DNA of 64,000 nt from Actinobacteria bacterium OV320 (GTDB lineage: Bacteria > Actinomycetota > Actinomycetes > Streptomycetales > Streptomycetaceae): NCBI GenBank assembly GCA_001298545.1, contig LJCX01000025.1, positions 395,149 to 459,148 of the forward strand, written 5' to 3'. The translations under genes were made by a program, and so were the position numbers. Positions 24,652 through 33,700 of the stretch are shown piece by piece. The notes below the pieces were generated by a model. The model worked only from the letters and a program-made list of their open reading frames with translations. It was not told where the DNA came from and made no database searches. How positions within the stretch are numbered: the first letter of the stretch is position 1; each line of letters starts with the position of its first letter.

Positions 24652-26211
24652 TTGAGCACCGGGGTCCAGACCCGGCGGCGCACGCTCGGTGTGACGGCGC
24701 TGCGCGGCGGGCGGGGGTGGCGGCCGACCCCGTACCAGAGCGTCGGCTTCCTGTTCTGGCTGCTGATGTCGCTGGCGTACTGGCGGGTGCCGCAGTGCTG
24801 CGACGCAGGCCAGCACGCGGCGGTCGTCGAACGCCTGAAGGACCGTCTGCTGAACCCGCGGCACCCGATGGGCGACCTGCCGGGCGCGGGCAGCCCCTAC
24901 TACTCGCCGTACGCGGTGGCGGAGGGCGCGTTCGCCCGGGTGAGCGGGCTGACGGGCTGGGCGGTGCTGCGGGTCGCCGGCCCGGTGAACCTGCTGGTGC
25001 TGCTGACCGGCATCGGCCGCTTCACGCGCGTGCTGACGCCGAGACCGTGGGCGCCGGTGCTGGCGCTGGCGGCGATGACGCTGCTGTGGGGCACCGAGCG
25101 GGCCTGGTGGAGCGGTTACCTGGGCCTGATGTCGATGACCGGCAACCTCGGCTACCCGTCCACCTTCGCCATCGGGCTCACCTTCTGGGCGTGGGCCCTG
25201 GCGGGCACGCGCGCGCGTGACGCGCGCCGGGTGCGCTACGTGGGTCCGAGCGGGCTGCGCGGCTACACGGGGTACGTGACCCTGGGCGCGCTGTACGGGG
25301 TGATCCTGCTGGTGCATCCGATCACGGCGATCGCGGCGGTGACCGGGGGCGCGGCCTTCGTCGTGGGGTGGCAGCGGGGGTGGCGGGCCGCGGTGGCCGC
25401 CCGGTGGGCGGTGGCGGGGGCCGTGGCGCTGCTGGTGGCCGCTGTCTGGCCGTACTTCGACGTGTTCGAGCTGGCCGGGAACGGCAGCGTGGACGCGATG
25501 CACCGGCGGCTGTACGACGATCCGCTGGGCCACTTCTGGCTGGCGCTGCTGGGGGTGCCGGCGCTGTGGGCGCGGGGCCGCCGCTCGGTGCGCGATCCGC
25601 TGGTGCTGATGTTCGCCCTGGAGTGCCTGGTGGTGGCGTACGGCTTCGTCAGCGGCCACTACACCTGTGGGCGGATCCTCGGGCTCACCCTGGTGCCGCT
25701 CCAGTTCGCCCTGGCCGTGGAACTGGCGGCGCCCCGTCCCTGGCGGGTGGGGCGGCGGGTGCTGGGCGCGGTCGCGACGGCCGCGGCCTGCCTCGGTTTC
25801 CTCACGGTGCAGGCGGGGGCGGTCGTGCCGCGCGCGCTGGACCCGGTCGGCTTCGAACCGCCGCCGCGCTGGCCCGCGTACGACTGGGCGGCGCGGCACA
25901 TCGGGCCCGGCGAGGTGGTGGTCACCGACGGGTACTACGCGGTCCACACGATCGCCGGGTACGGGCCGAACCTGGCCGCGCCGGCCTGGCCGGACGCGGC
26001 CCTGGACGAACGGGAGCGGCTACGGCGCCTCGACGACGTCCGCACCTACCTCTCCCTCGGGTCGACCCGCGCCGAGCGGGTGGGGATCGCCCACCGCTAC
26101 CGCATCCGCTGGCTGCTGCTGACGCGCTGGCACCCGGTGCCCGAGGAGGCCGTGGTGGTGGCGTGGAGCCGGCGGACGGGGGAGGTGCTGGCGCGGGTCG
26201 GGACCCGCTGA
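24652..26211 (+). CDS. Polytopic membrane protein, possible glycosyltransferase
   Basis: The frame is open from TTG 24445 to 26211. The TTG at 24652 (LSTGVQTRRR) is preferred because residues encoded upstream are low-complexity and include the 15-bp repeat, though neither start has a clear ribosome binding site. The 519-residue product has about ten membrane spans, an external segment with tandem cysteines (PQCCDAGQHAA), and a soluble C-terminal domain (about 400-519) with WPAYDWAARHIGPGE and VVTDGYYAVHTIAGYGPN, resembling the C-terminal external domain of GT-C-like mannosyl- or arabinosyl-transferases. It follows the glycopolymer cluster and is convergent with ohr (23 bp apart). Function is inferred only from topology and context. 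Confidence 0.65.
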   Translation: MSTGVQTRRRTLGVTALRGGRGWRPTPYQSVGFLFWLLMSLAYWRVPQCCDAGQHAAVVERLKDRLLNPRHPMGDLPGAGSPYYSPYAVAEGAFARVSGLTGWAVLRVAGPVNLLVLLTGIGRFTRVLTPRPWAPVLALAAMTLLWGTERAWWSGYLGLMSMTGNLGYPSTFAIGLTFWAWALAGTRARDARRVRYVGPSGLRGYTGYVTLGALYGVILLVHPITAIAAVTGGAAFVVGWQRGWRAAVAARWAVAGAVALLVAAVWPYFDVFELAGNGSVDAMHRRLYDDPLGHFWLALLGVPALWARGRRSVRDPLVLMFALECLVVAYGFVSGHYTCGRILGLTLVPLQFALAVELAAPRPWRVGRRVLGAVATAAACLGFLTVQAGAVVPRALDPVGFEPPPRWPAYDWAARHIGPGEVVVTDGYYAVHTIAGYGPNLAAPAWPDAALDERERLRRLDDVRTYLSLGSTRAERVGIAHRYRIRWLLLTRWHPVPEEAVVVAWSRRTGEVLARVGTR

Positions 26212-26233
26212 ACCGCCCGGAAGCGGCCGGGGA

Positions 26234-26647
<414 letters not shown>

Positions 26648-26736
26648 GGATGAACCATCCCTCTCGGAAGTCGTGTCGGGGGGTGGCCGGCCCTCGCGCC
26701 GTTCGCGTCCGGACCGCCTCACGGAGATAAGTAGAG

Positions 26737-26763
26737 CACACAATTAAGTTGTGCACAACTAAA
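26737..26763. promoter_or_regulatory. OhrR operator between ohr and ohrR
   Basis: Two overlapping inverted repeats, CACAATTAAGTTGTG (26739-26753) and the longer TAAGTTGTGCACAACTAA centred on TGCA at about 26753. It is an AT-rich island in GC-rich DNA, placed between the divergent ohr and ohrR starts and overlapping the ohrR leader. It resembles known OhrR operators. Confidence 0.8.
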
Positions 26764-26789
26764 TGGCTCGCTGGAGCTACCCTGGAGGC

Positions 26790-27287
26790 ATGACCGCGAC
26801 GCCCACACCCGCAGCGCAGGAGAACGCCGAGGAGAACTGGCTCCGCCTGGACAGCCAGATCTGCTTCTCCCTGCACGCCGCCTCGCGCGCCTTCAACGGC
26901 GTGTACCGCGTGATCCTCAAGGAACTCGGGCTGACCTACCCGCAGTACCTGGTACTGCTGGTCCTGTGGGAGCACGGCGAACTGCCCGTGAAGAAGCTCG
27001 GCGAACACCTCCGCCTCGACTCCGGCACACTCTCCCCGCTGCTCAAGCGGCTGGAATCGGCGGGCCTGGTGCGCAGGGAGCGCAGCGCGCGCGACGAGCG
27101 CTCGGTGGAGATCCGGCTCACCGAGGAGGGCACGGCCCTGCGCGAGCGGGCCCTGCGGGTGCCGCGCCGGATCGTTTCGGCGACCGGGTTCGACCTGGAC
27201 GAGATCCGGGACCTGCGCGAGCACCTCGACCAGCTCACCTCGGCCCTCGACGCGGCGGCCCTGGAGGAGGAGCCGGAGCGCGGATGA
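26790..27287 (+). CDS. ohrR: MarR-family organic peroxide sensor OhrR
   Basis: MarR-type repressor that senses organic hydroperoxides through an N-terminal cysteine and releases ohr. From ATG 26790 (GGAGG just upstream) the protein has 165 residues. The sensing cysteine is Cys25 in DSQICFSLHAASR, with the conserved YPQYLVLLVLWE helix and a winged-helix domain including SGTLSPLLKRLESAGL and RSARDERSVEI (wing). No second cysteine is seen, so it should be of the one-Cys class that forms mixed disulfides. It is divergent from ohr and converges on the response-regulator gene, with a short repeat array at the junction. Confidence 0.95.
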   Translation: MTATPTPAAQENAEENWLRLDSQICFSLHAASRAFNGVYRVILKELGLTYPQYLVLLVLWEHGELPVKKLGEHLRLDSGTLSPLLKRLESAGLVRRERSARDERSVEIRLTEEGTALRERALRVPRRIVSATGFDLDEIRDLREHLDQLTSALDAAALEEEPERG

Positions 27288-27304
27288 CGGGCCGGGCCCT
27301 CAAG

Positions 27305-27340
27305 TTCCCCGGGTTCCCCGAGTTCCCCGAGTTCCCCGTC
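27305..27340. repeat. Four tandem 9-bp repeats at a convergent junction
   Basis: TTCCCCGGG, TTCCCCGAG, TTCCCCGAG and TTCCCCGTC follow each other in the 61-bp gap between the stop codons of ohrR and the convergent response regulator. Confidence 0.8.
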
Positions 27341-27348
27341 GACCCGGG

Positions 27349-27993
27349 TCAGGCGTTGTTCAGATACGCCAGCACCGCCAGCACCCGTCGGTGGCCGCTG
27401 TCGCTCGGGGGGAGGCTCAGCTTCAGGAACACGTTGCCGATATGTTTGCTGACGGACCGTTCGGTGATGACGAGGGTGTCGGCGATGGTGGCGTTGTCGC
27501 GGCCCTCGGCCATGAGCTTCAGCACCTCGCGCTCGCGCGGGGTGAGCGAGTCCAGTGGTGAGTCGCGGCGGCGGGACATCAGCTCCGTGACGACCTCGGG
27601 GTCGAGAGCCGTACCGCCGGAGGCGACCCGCTCCAGGGCGTCCAGGAACTCGTCCACCCGGCCCACGCGGTCCTTCAGCAGATAGCCGACCCCGCTCGCG
27701 CCCCCGCCCAGCAGTTCGGCGGCATAGGACTCCTCGACGTACTGGGAGAGCACCAGCACCGGCAGGCCGGGAATCCTCTCGCGGGCCTCCAGCGCGGCCC
27801 GCAGCCCCTCGTCGCGGAAGCCCGGCGGCATCCGTACGTCGAGCACCGCCACGTCCGGCCGGTGCCGCAGGAGCGCCGGCAGAACCTCGGGGCCGGAGCC
27901 GACGACGGCCACGACCTCGTGCCCGGCCGATGTCAGCAGCAGGACCAGGCCCTCCCTGAGCAGGGCATTGTCCTCGGCCATCACGATCCTCAT
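27349..27993 (-). CDS. NarL/LuxR-type response regulator (orphan)
   Basis: 214 residues: a receiver domain (about 1-120) with acidic Glu7/Asp8, phospho-acceptor Asp52 in VLDVRMPP, a Ser switch in VLSQY and Lys in YLLKDR, then a LuxR HTH (about 148-205) containing LTPREREVLKLMAEG and SVSKHIGNVFLKL. ATG 27993 has GAGGTGGC upstream. Such regulators nearly always sit directly after a histidine kinase gene with an ATGA overlap, but here only 33 bp separate it from a TetR gene. Those bases would read as an in-frame C-terminal kinase tail ending at ATGA, so the kinase may have been lost. Its target is unknown. Confidence 0.9.
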   Translation of the reverse strand: MRIVMAEDNALLREGLVLLLTSAGHEVVAVVGSGPEVLPALLRHRPDVAVLDVRMPPGFRDEGLRAALEARERIPGLPVLVLSQYVEESYAAELLGGGASGVGYLLKDRVGRVDEFLDALERVASGGTALDPEVVTELMSRRRDSPLDSLTPREREVLKLMAEGRDNATIADTLVITERSVSKHIGNVFLKLSLPPSDSGHRRVLAVLAYLNNA

Positions 27994-28026
27994 GCCACCT
28001 CGGCTCCCGTCACGGCGTCGGCGCCC

Positions 28027-28662
28027 TCACAGCGCCTTGATCGCCTCGGTGGTCGCACGAGCCAGCGCGCCCAGGTAGCCCTTGGGCAGCTTCGGGCTGC
28101 GGATCACCACCGAACGCCAGTAAAGCGGACCCGAGATCAGATCGAGCGCCAGCTCCTCGTTCAGCCCCGCGCGGACCTCGCCGCGCCCCTCCGCCGCCGC
28201 CACGATCTTCAGGGCGACCTCCTCCTGCCCCTGCTTCAGCGCCTTCTGCAGGGCCTCGGCGATCTCCGGGTTGCGGGCCGCCTCGGCCTGGAGGTCGGGG
28301 ATGATCTGCGAGGCCACCGGATGCCGCAGGGCCCGGGAGCTCACCTCGTAGAGCATGCGCAGGTCACCCTCCAGGCTGCCCGTCTCCGGGGCCGGCAGGC
28401 CCTGCACGGCGATCACCGAGACGATGTCGAGGACCAGGTGCAGCTTGGAGCGCCAGCGCCGGTACACCGCGGTCTTGCCCACCCCGGCCCGCCGGGCGAT
28501 CCCCTCGATGGACATCCGCGCGTAGCCGACGGTCGCGAGCTCCTCGAACACGGCGGCCCTGATGGCCTCCGTCACATCCTCGCGGAGCACGGCCGCGCCC
28601 GCGGGGGCCCGGCGGCGCGGGCGCACCTGGGGTCCATCGGCGTTCGTCGCGTTCGTCGTCAT
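28027..28662 (-). CDS. TetR-family transcriptional regulator
   Basis: From the ATG at 28662 the protein has 211 residues (an ATG four codons upstream at 28674 is also possible). The N-terminal HTH is clear: VLREDVTEAIRAAVFEELA, then MSIEGIARRAGVGKTAVYRR with the recognition helix and the typical YRRW ending. The larger C-terminal domain is of the TetR_C type found in many actinobacterial regulators (EGDLRMLYEVSSRAL, GQEEVALKIV). It is divergent from the ABC exporter operon, and an operator-like palindrome lies right at its start, so autoregulation and control of the exporter are likely. The ligand is unknown. Confidence 0.92.
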   Translation of the reverse strand: MTTNATNADGPQVRPRRRAPAGAAVLREDVTEAIRAAVFEELATVGYARMSIEGIARRAGVGKTAVYRRWRSKLHLVLDIVSVIAVQGLPAPETGSLEGDLRMLYEVSSRALRHPVASQIIPDLQAEAARNPEIAEALQKALKQGQEEVALKIVAAAEGRGEVRAGLNEELALDLISGPLYWRSVVIRSPKLPKGYLGALARATTEAIKAL

Positions 28663-28682
28663 GCGTACCAGCATAGGGCGTT

Positions 28683-28742
28683 ACGACGAAACGGTTGCGT
28701 TCCGACGACGAATCGGCCTACTCTCACGTTGCGACGATACGG
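28683..28742. promoter_or_regulatory. Candidate TetR operator region
   Basis: Three RCGACGAWWCGG motifs (28683-28694, 28705-28716, 28731-28742). The first forms an imperfect palindrome CGAAACG-GTTG-CGTTCCG (28687-28704, 6 of 7 arm positions match). The sites overlap the TetR upstream region and face the exporter promoter. Confidence 0.55.
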
Positions 28743-28753
28743 TCCCGTCCCGA

Positions 28754-28790
28754 CGTAAGAAAACGTAAAGAAAAGCGTAAGGAAACGTCG
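28754..28790 (+). repeat. Helically phased CGTAA direct repeats
   Basis: CGTAA at 28754, 28764 and 28776 and CGTCG at 28786, each followed or preceded by A-runs (AAGAAAA, AAAGAAAAG, GGAAA). The spacing of 10, 12 and 10 bp is about one helical turn. Located 57-93 bp upstream of the exporter permease start. Confidence 0.6.
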
Positions 28791-28846
28791 AGCGGCCCAC
28801 GGAAACGCCGCCGCCCGCACCCTTCCCCCGAGCGAAAGCAGCGGAT

Positions 28847-29764
28847 GTGAGTCAGGTCCTCCACACACCGCCCCAGACACAGGCCGCCCCCCACGGCGAC
28901 CTCGCGGCTCTGGCCGCCCGTCACGGCCTCACGGTCAGCGGCGCCCGCCCGTCCCTGCCCGAGTACATCCGCCAGCTCTGGGCGCGCCGCCACTTCATCA
29001 CCGCGTTCGCCACCGCCAAGCTCACCGCCCAGTACAGCCAGGCGAAGCTGGGCCAGGTCTGGCAGGTGATGACCCCGCTGCTGAACGCGGCGGTCTACTA
29101 CTTCATCTTCGGTGTCCTGCTGGAGACCAAGAAGGGCGTGGCGGACTTCATCCCGTTCCTGGTCACGGGCGTGTTCGTCTGGACGTTCACGCAGAGCTCG
29201 ATCATGGCGGGCACCCGGGCCATCGGCGGCAGCATCGGACTGGTGCGGGCCCTGCACTTCCCGCGGGCCGCCCTGCCGATCTCGTTCTGCCTCCAGCAAC
29301 TCCAGCAGCTGCTGTTCTCGATGGCCGCCCTGCTGATCATCCTGTTCGCCGTGGGCGTGCCGCCGGCGCTGTCCTGGGTCCTCGTCCTTCCGGCCCTGAC
29401 ACTCCAGTTCGTCTTCAACGCCGGCGTCTCGATGATCCTGGCCCGGCTCGGCGCGAACACCCCGGACATCTCCCAGCTGATGCCGTTCATCCTGCGCACC
29501 TGGATGTACATCTCGGGCGTGATGTGGAGCATCGACAACCTGCTCGAGAAGCACCAGGGCATGCCGACCTGGGTCGCCGACCTGCTGCGGGCCAACCCCG
29601 CCGCCGTCTACATCGACCTGATGCGCTTCGCGCTGATCGACAGCTTCCACGCGAGCCAGCTGCCGCCCCACGTGTGGCTGGTCGCGACCGGCTGGGCGCT
29701 GCTCGCCGGCGTCGGCGGCTTCATCTACTTCTGGAAGGCTGAGGAGACGTACGGCCGTGGCTGA
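28847..29764 (+). CDS. ABC-2 type permease, teichoic-acid/polysaccharide exporter (TagG-like)
   Basis: 305 residues, GTG start. After a 45-residue cytoplasmic tail the ABC-2 signature RRHFITAFATAKLTAQYSQ and LGQVWQVMTPLLNAAVYYF appears, as in TagG/Wzm/RfbA permeases. Six membrane spans follow between about 65 and 300, and the protein ends FIYFWKAEETYGRG, typical of TagG. It overlaps the ATPase gene by 8 bp. The pair should flip an undecaprenyl-linked polymer across the membrane. The glycopolymer enzymes 5 kb upstream are natural suppliers, but the two loci are separated by unrelated genes. Phased repeats and a TetR operator lie upstream. Confidence 0.92.
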   Translation: MSQVLHTPPQTQAAPHGDLAALAARHGLTVSGARPSLPEYIRQLWARRHFITAFATAKLTAQYSQAKLGQVWQVMTPLLNAAVYYFIFGVLLETKKGVADFIPFLVTGVFVWTFTQSSIMAGTRAIGGSIGLVRALHFPRAALPISFCLQQLQQLLFSMAALLIILFAVGVPPALSWVLVLPALTLQFVFNAGVSMILARLGANTPDISQLMPFILRTWMYISGVMWSIDNLLEKHQGMPTWVADLLRANPAAVYIDLMRFALIDSFHASQLPPHVWLVATGWALLAGVGGFIYFWKAEETYGRG

Positions 29765-30611
29765 GAACGCAACGCACACCGCGCCCACCGCGCTCACCGA
29801 GCCCGTCGACGAGCGGGCTCCCACCGTCATCGCGGACGGCGTCGACATCGTCTACCGGATCAACGGCACCGGCAGCGGCCGGGGCAGCGCGACGGCGGCC
29901 CTCAACCGCATCATCCGCCCCCGGCAGGCCCAGAAGGCCGCCGGCATGCGCACGGTGCACGCCGTCAAGAACGTCACCTTCGTCGCGTACAAGGGCGAGG
30001 CGATCGGCCTCATCGGCACCAACGGCTCCGGCAAGTCGACCCTGCTCAAGGGGATCGCGGGCCTCCAGCCGGTGGAGAACGGCAAGATCTACACCGACGG
30101 CCAGCCCTCCCTCCTCGGCGTCAACGCGGCCCTGATGGGCGACCTGACCGGCGAACGCAACGTCTACCTGGGCGGACTCGCCATGGGGATGACGCGCGAG
30201 CAGATCAAGGAGCGCTACCAGGAGATCGTCGACTTCTCCGGCATCAACGAGAAGGGCGACTTCATCTCGCTGCCGATGCGCACCTACTCCTCCGGCATGG
30301 GCTCCCGGCTGCGCTTCTCCATCGCCGCCGCCAAGGACCACGACGTACTCCTCATCGACGAGGCGCTGTCGACCGGCGACGCCCGGTTCCAGGCGCGCTC
30401 GGCGGAGCGCATCCAGGAGATGCGCGCGCACGCCGGCACCGTCTTCCTGGTCAGCCACAGCAACGCCGCGATCCGCGAGACCTGCGACCGGGTCCTGTGG
30501 CTGGAGCGCGGCGAGCTGCGCATGGACGGCCCGACCGAGGAAGTCCTCGAAGCGTACGAGGCGTTCACCGGGGACAAGAAGAAGCCCAAGCCCAAGCCGA
30601 AGCCCGCCTGA
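29757..30611 (+). CDS. ABC transporter ATP-binding protein, teichoic-acid/polysaccharide exporter (TagH-like)
   Basis: 284 residues; GTG start overlapping the permease gene by 8 bp. Nucleotide-binding motifs: Walker A GTNGSGKST, signature YSSGMGSRLRFS (the SSGM form typical of polysaccharide exporters), Walker B VLLIDEALS and switch His in LVSHS. The segment before Walker A includes TVHAVKNVTFVAYKGEAIGL. An N-terminal extension of about 60 residues and a basic KKKPKPKPKPA tail are unusual but small. Lacking the carbohydrate-binding C-terminal domain of Wzt, it is more like TagH. A 9-bp repeat array and a terminator follow. Confidence 0.93.
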   Translation: MAENATHTAPTALTEPVDERAPTVIADGVDIVYRINGTGSGRGSATAALNRIIRPRQAQKAAGMRTVHAVKNVTFVAYKGEAIGLIGTNGSGKSTLLKGIAGLQPVENGKIYTDGQPSLLGVNAALMGDLTGERNVYLGGLAMGMTREQIKERYQEIVDFSGINEKGDFISLPMRTYSSGMGSRLRFSIAAAKDHDVLLIDEALSTGDARFQARSAERIQEMRAHAGTVFLVSHSNAAIRETCDRVLWLERGELRMDGPTEEVLEAYEAFTGDKKKPKPKPKPA

Positions 30612-30620
30612 CGGAACGGC

Positions 30621-30674
30621 GGACGCACCGGACGCACCGGACGCACCGGACGCACCGGACGCACCGGACGCAAC
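30621..30674. repeat. Six tandem 9-bp repeats at a convergent junction
   Basis: GGACGCACC at 30621, 30630, 30639, 30648 and 30657, with a sixth, altered copy (GGACGCAAC) at 30666, between the ABC exporter stop (30611) and the terminator shared with gdh. Confidence 0.9.
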
Positions 30675-30677
30675 AAA

Positions 30678-30712
30678 GGGTGCCCCCGAGCCTCGACGGC
30701 TCGGGGGCACCC
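30678..30712. terminator. Terminator between the ABC exporter and gdh
   Basis: Perfect 15-bp stem GGGTGCCCCCGAGCC / GGCTCGGGGGCACCC with loop TCGAC, between two convergent genes. An AAA on the left and a T-run on the right make it usable on both strands. Confidence 0.85.
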
Positions 30713-30747
30713 CCTGTTTCCCGTGTTTCCGGGGTTTTCCCCGGTCC

Positions 30748-33700
30748 CTACGAGTGCGTCCGCAGCAGCGTACGCATCGTGCGCATGGCCACCGACAGGT
30801 TGGCCAGGTCGAACGTCTCCGAGCTCTGGATCTCCTCCAGCGTGGTGCGCGCCCGGCCCAGGATCGCCGCGTTCTTCTCGTCCCACGCCTTGAAACGCTG
30901 CTCGGGCGTCGAGGTGCCGTTGCCGACGGCCAGCACGTCCGCCGTCAGCGCCGCGTGGGCCGCGTACAGGTCCTCGCGGATGGAGGCGCGGGCCATGGAC
31001 TGCCAGCGGTCGGCACGCGGCAGCTCGATGATGCGGTCCATGAGCTGGGCGATGTGCAGACGGTCGGCGAGGTCGTAGTAGACCTCGGCGACGTCCAGCG
31101 GGTCCCGCCCCATGCGGTCGGCCACCGAGACGATGTCCAGCGCCGGGAAGGCCGAGGAGAACCCGGCCACCCGGGTGGCCAGCTCGTCCGGGACACCGGC
31201 GTCGGCCAGCTCGTCGTGGATCCGCTGCCACCACTCCAGGTCCGCGCCCCGCAGCAGCTTCGTCAGCTGCGACCACACCTGCTCGACGCGCTCGGCGAAG
31301 AAGTCGACGGTCTCGGCGAGCTGGAGCGGCTGCGGCCGGTTGTTCAGCAGCCAGCGCGTACCGCGCTCGACGAGCCGCCGCGAGTGCAGACGGATACGGG
31401 TCTGGACATCGGCCTCGACCCGGTTGTCGAGTTCCTCCACCGCGTCCCACACCGGCGCCGAGCGGAAGATCGCCCGGGCCGCGGTCTGGGCCCGCACGAT
31501 CTCCTCCAGCGAGGCACCGGTCTCCTCCCGCAGCCGGTGCAGATACGTCGTACCGCCGGTGTTGACCGTGTCGTTGACCAGGACGGTCGTGGTGATCTCA
31601 CGGCGCAGCGGGTGGCTGTCGATGCCCTCGGGGAACCGCTCGCGCAACGCCGTCGGGAAGTACGCGTGCAGCAGGCCGCGCAGGTACGGGTCGTCGGGCA
31701 GCGAGGTGTGCAGCAGCTCGTCCGACACCGTGATCTTCGTGTAGGCCATCAGGACGGCCGTCTCCGGGCTGGTCAGCCCCTGGCCGGCGCCGAGACGCTC
31801 ACGGATCTGCCGGTCGGTGGGCAGGAACTCCAGGGCCCGGTCCAGGTGCTTCTCCCTGACCAGGTGGCGCATGAAGCGCTGCTGGGCGTGGAGCATGTCC
31901 TTGGACTGGGCGAGGGCGTTGGCGATCGCCGTGTTCTGCGCGTAGTTGTTGCGCAGGACGAGCGCGCCGACCTCGTCGGTCATCTCCGCGAGCACCTTGT
32001 TGCGCTGCTTGACGGTCATGTCGCCCTCGCCGACCAGACCGTTGAGCAGGATCTTGATGTTCACCTCGTGGTCGGAGGTGTCGACGCCCGCGCTGTTGTC
32101 GATGGCATCCGTGTTGATCTTGCCGCCGTGCAGCGCGAACTCGATCCGGCCGAGCTGGGTCAGGCCCAGGTTGCCGCCCTCGCCGACGACCCTGACGCGC
32201 AGGTCGGCGCCGTCCACCCGGATCGGGTCGTTGGCCTTGTCGCCGACGTCGGCGTTCGACTCCGCACCGGACTTCACGTACGTGCCGATGCCGCCGTTCC
32301 ACAGCAGGTCCACCTGCGCCCGCAGGATCGCCTTCATCAGGTCGGCCGGGGTCAGCTTGGTGACGGCCGCCTCGATGCCCAGCGCCTCGCGGATGTGGGC
32401 GTTGACCGGGATCGCCTTCGCCGTCCGCGGGAAGACACCGCCGCCGGCCGAGATCAGGTCGCCGTTGTAGTCGGCCCAGCTGGAGCGGGGCAGCTCGAAC
32501 AGCCGGCGCCGCTCGGCGTAGGAGGTCGCCGCGTCCGGCTTCGGGTCGATGAAGATGTGCCGGTGGTCGAAGGCGGCGATCAGCCGGATGTGCTCGCTGA
32601 GCAGCATGCCGTTACCGAACACGTCACCGGACATGTCACCGACGCCGACGACCGTGAAGTCCTCGGCCTGGGTGTCCACGCCCAGCTCCCGGAAGTGCCG
32701 CTTCACGGACTCCCAGGCACCGCGGGCGGTGATGCCCATGCCCTTGTGGTCGTAGCCGGCCGAACCACCGGAGGCGAAGGCGTCGCCGAGCCAGAAGTTG
32801 TACGACTCCGCGACCTGGTTGGCGATGTCGGAGAACGTCGCCGTGCCCTTGTCGGCGGCGACCACCAGGTAGGTGTCGTCCTCGTCGTGCCGCACGACGT
32901 CGGCCGGCGGCACGACCTCTCCGCCGACCAGGTTGTCGGTGATGTCGAGCAGCGCCGAGATGAACGTCTTGTAGCTGGCGATGCCCTCGGCCAGCCACGC
33001 GTCACGGTCCACGCCCGGGTCGGGCAACTGCTTGGCGACGAAGCCGCCCTTGGCGCCGACCGGCACGATGACGGTGTTCTTCACCATCTGCGCCTTGACC
33101 AGGCCGAGCACCTCGGTACGGAAGTCCTCACGCCGGTCGGACCAGCGCAGACCACCGCGCGCGACCTTCCCGAACCGCAGGTGCACGCCCTCCACCTGCG
33201 GCGAGTACACCCAGATCTCGAACGCGGGCCGGGGCGCCGGCAGGTCCGGGATGGCCTGCGGGTCGAACTTCATGGACACGTAGTCGTGCGGCTCGCCGCC
33301 CGCGCGCTCCTGGAAGAAGTTCGTCCGCAGGGTCGCCTTGATGACCGTGAGGAAGGACCGCAGGATCCGGTCCTCGTCGAGCGAGGCCACCTCGTCGAGG
33401 GCGGCGTCCAGCTCCTCGAGCAGCGCGTCGACGATCTCGTGCCCGGCACGCTGCCGGTCCGGCGACATCCGCGCCTCGAACAACGACACGAGCAGCCGGG
33501 TGGTGTGGACATTGGTCCGGAGGGTGTCCTCCATGTAGTCCTGGCTGAACGTGGACCCGGCCTGGCGCAGGTACTTGGCGTACGCGCGCAGCACCATCGC
33601 CTGCCGCCAGTGCAGCCCGGCGCCCAGCACCAGCGCGTTGAACCCGTCGTTCTCCGCCTTGCCGGTCCAGGTCGCCGAGAACGCCTCCTGGAACCGCTCA

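Noticed and set aside
16207..26211. Secondary-metabolite or capsule island acquired by transfer
   Set aside because: Codon use and base composition look like the neighbours, and no integrase, tRNA or mobile element flanks it.
28027..30611. Drug-efflux system controlled by the TetR gene
   Set aside because: The permease and ATPase carry TagG/TagH-type signatures, which fit polymer export rather than drug efflux.
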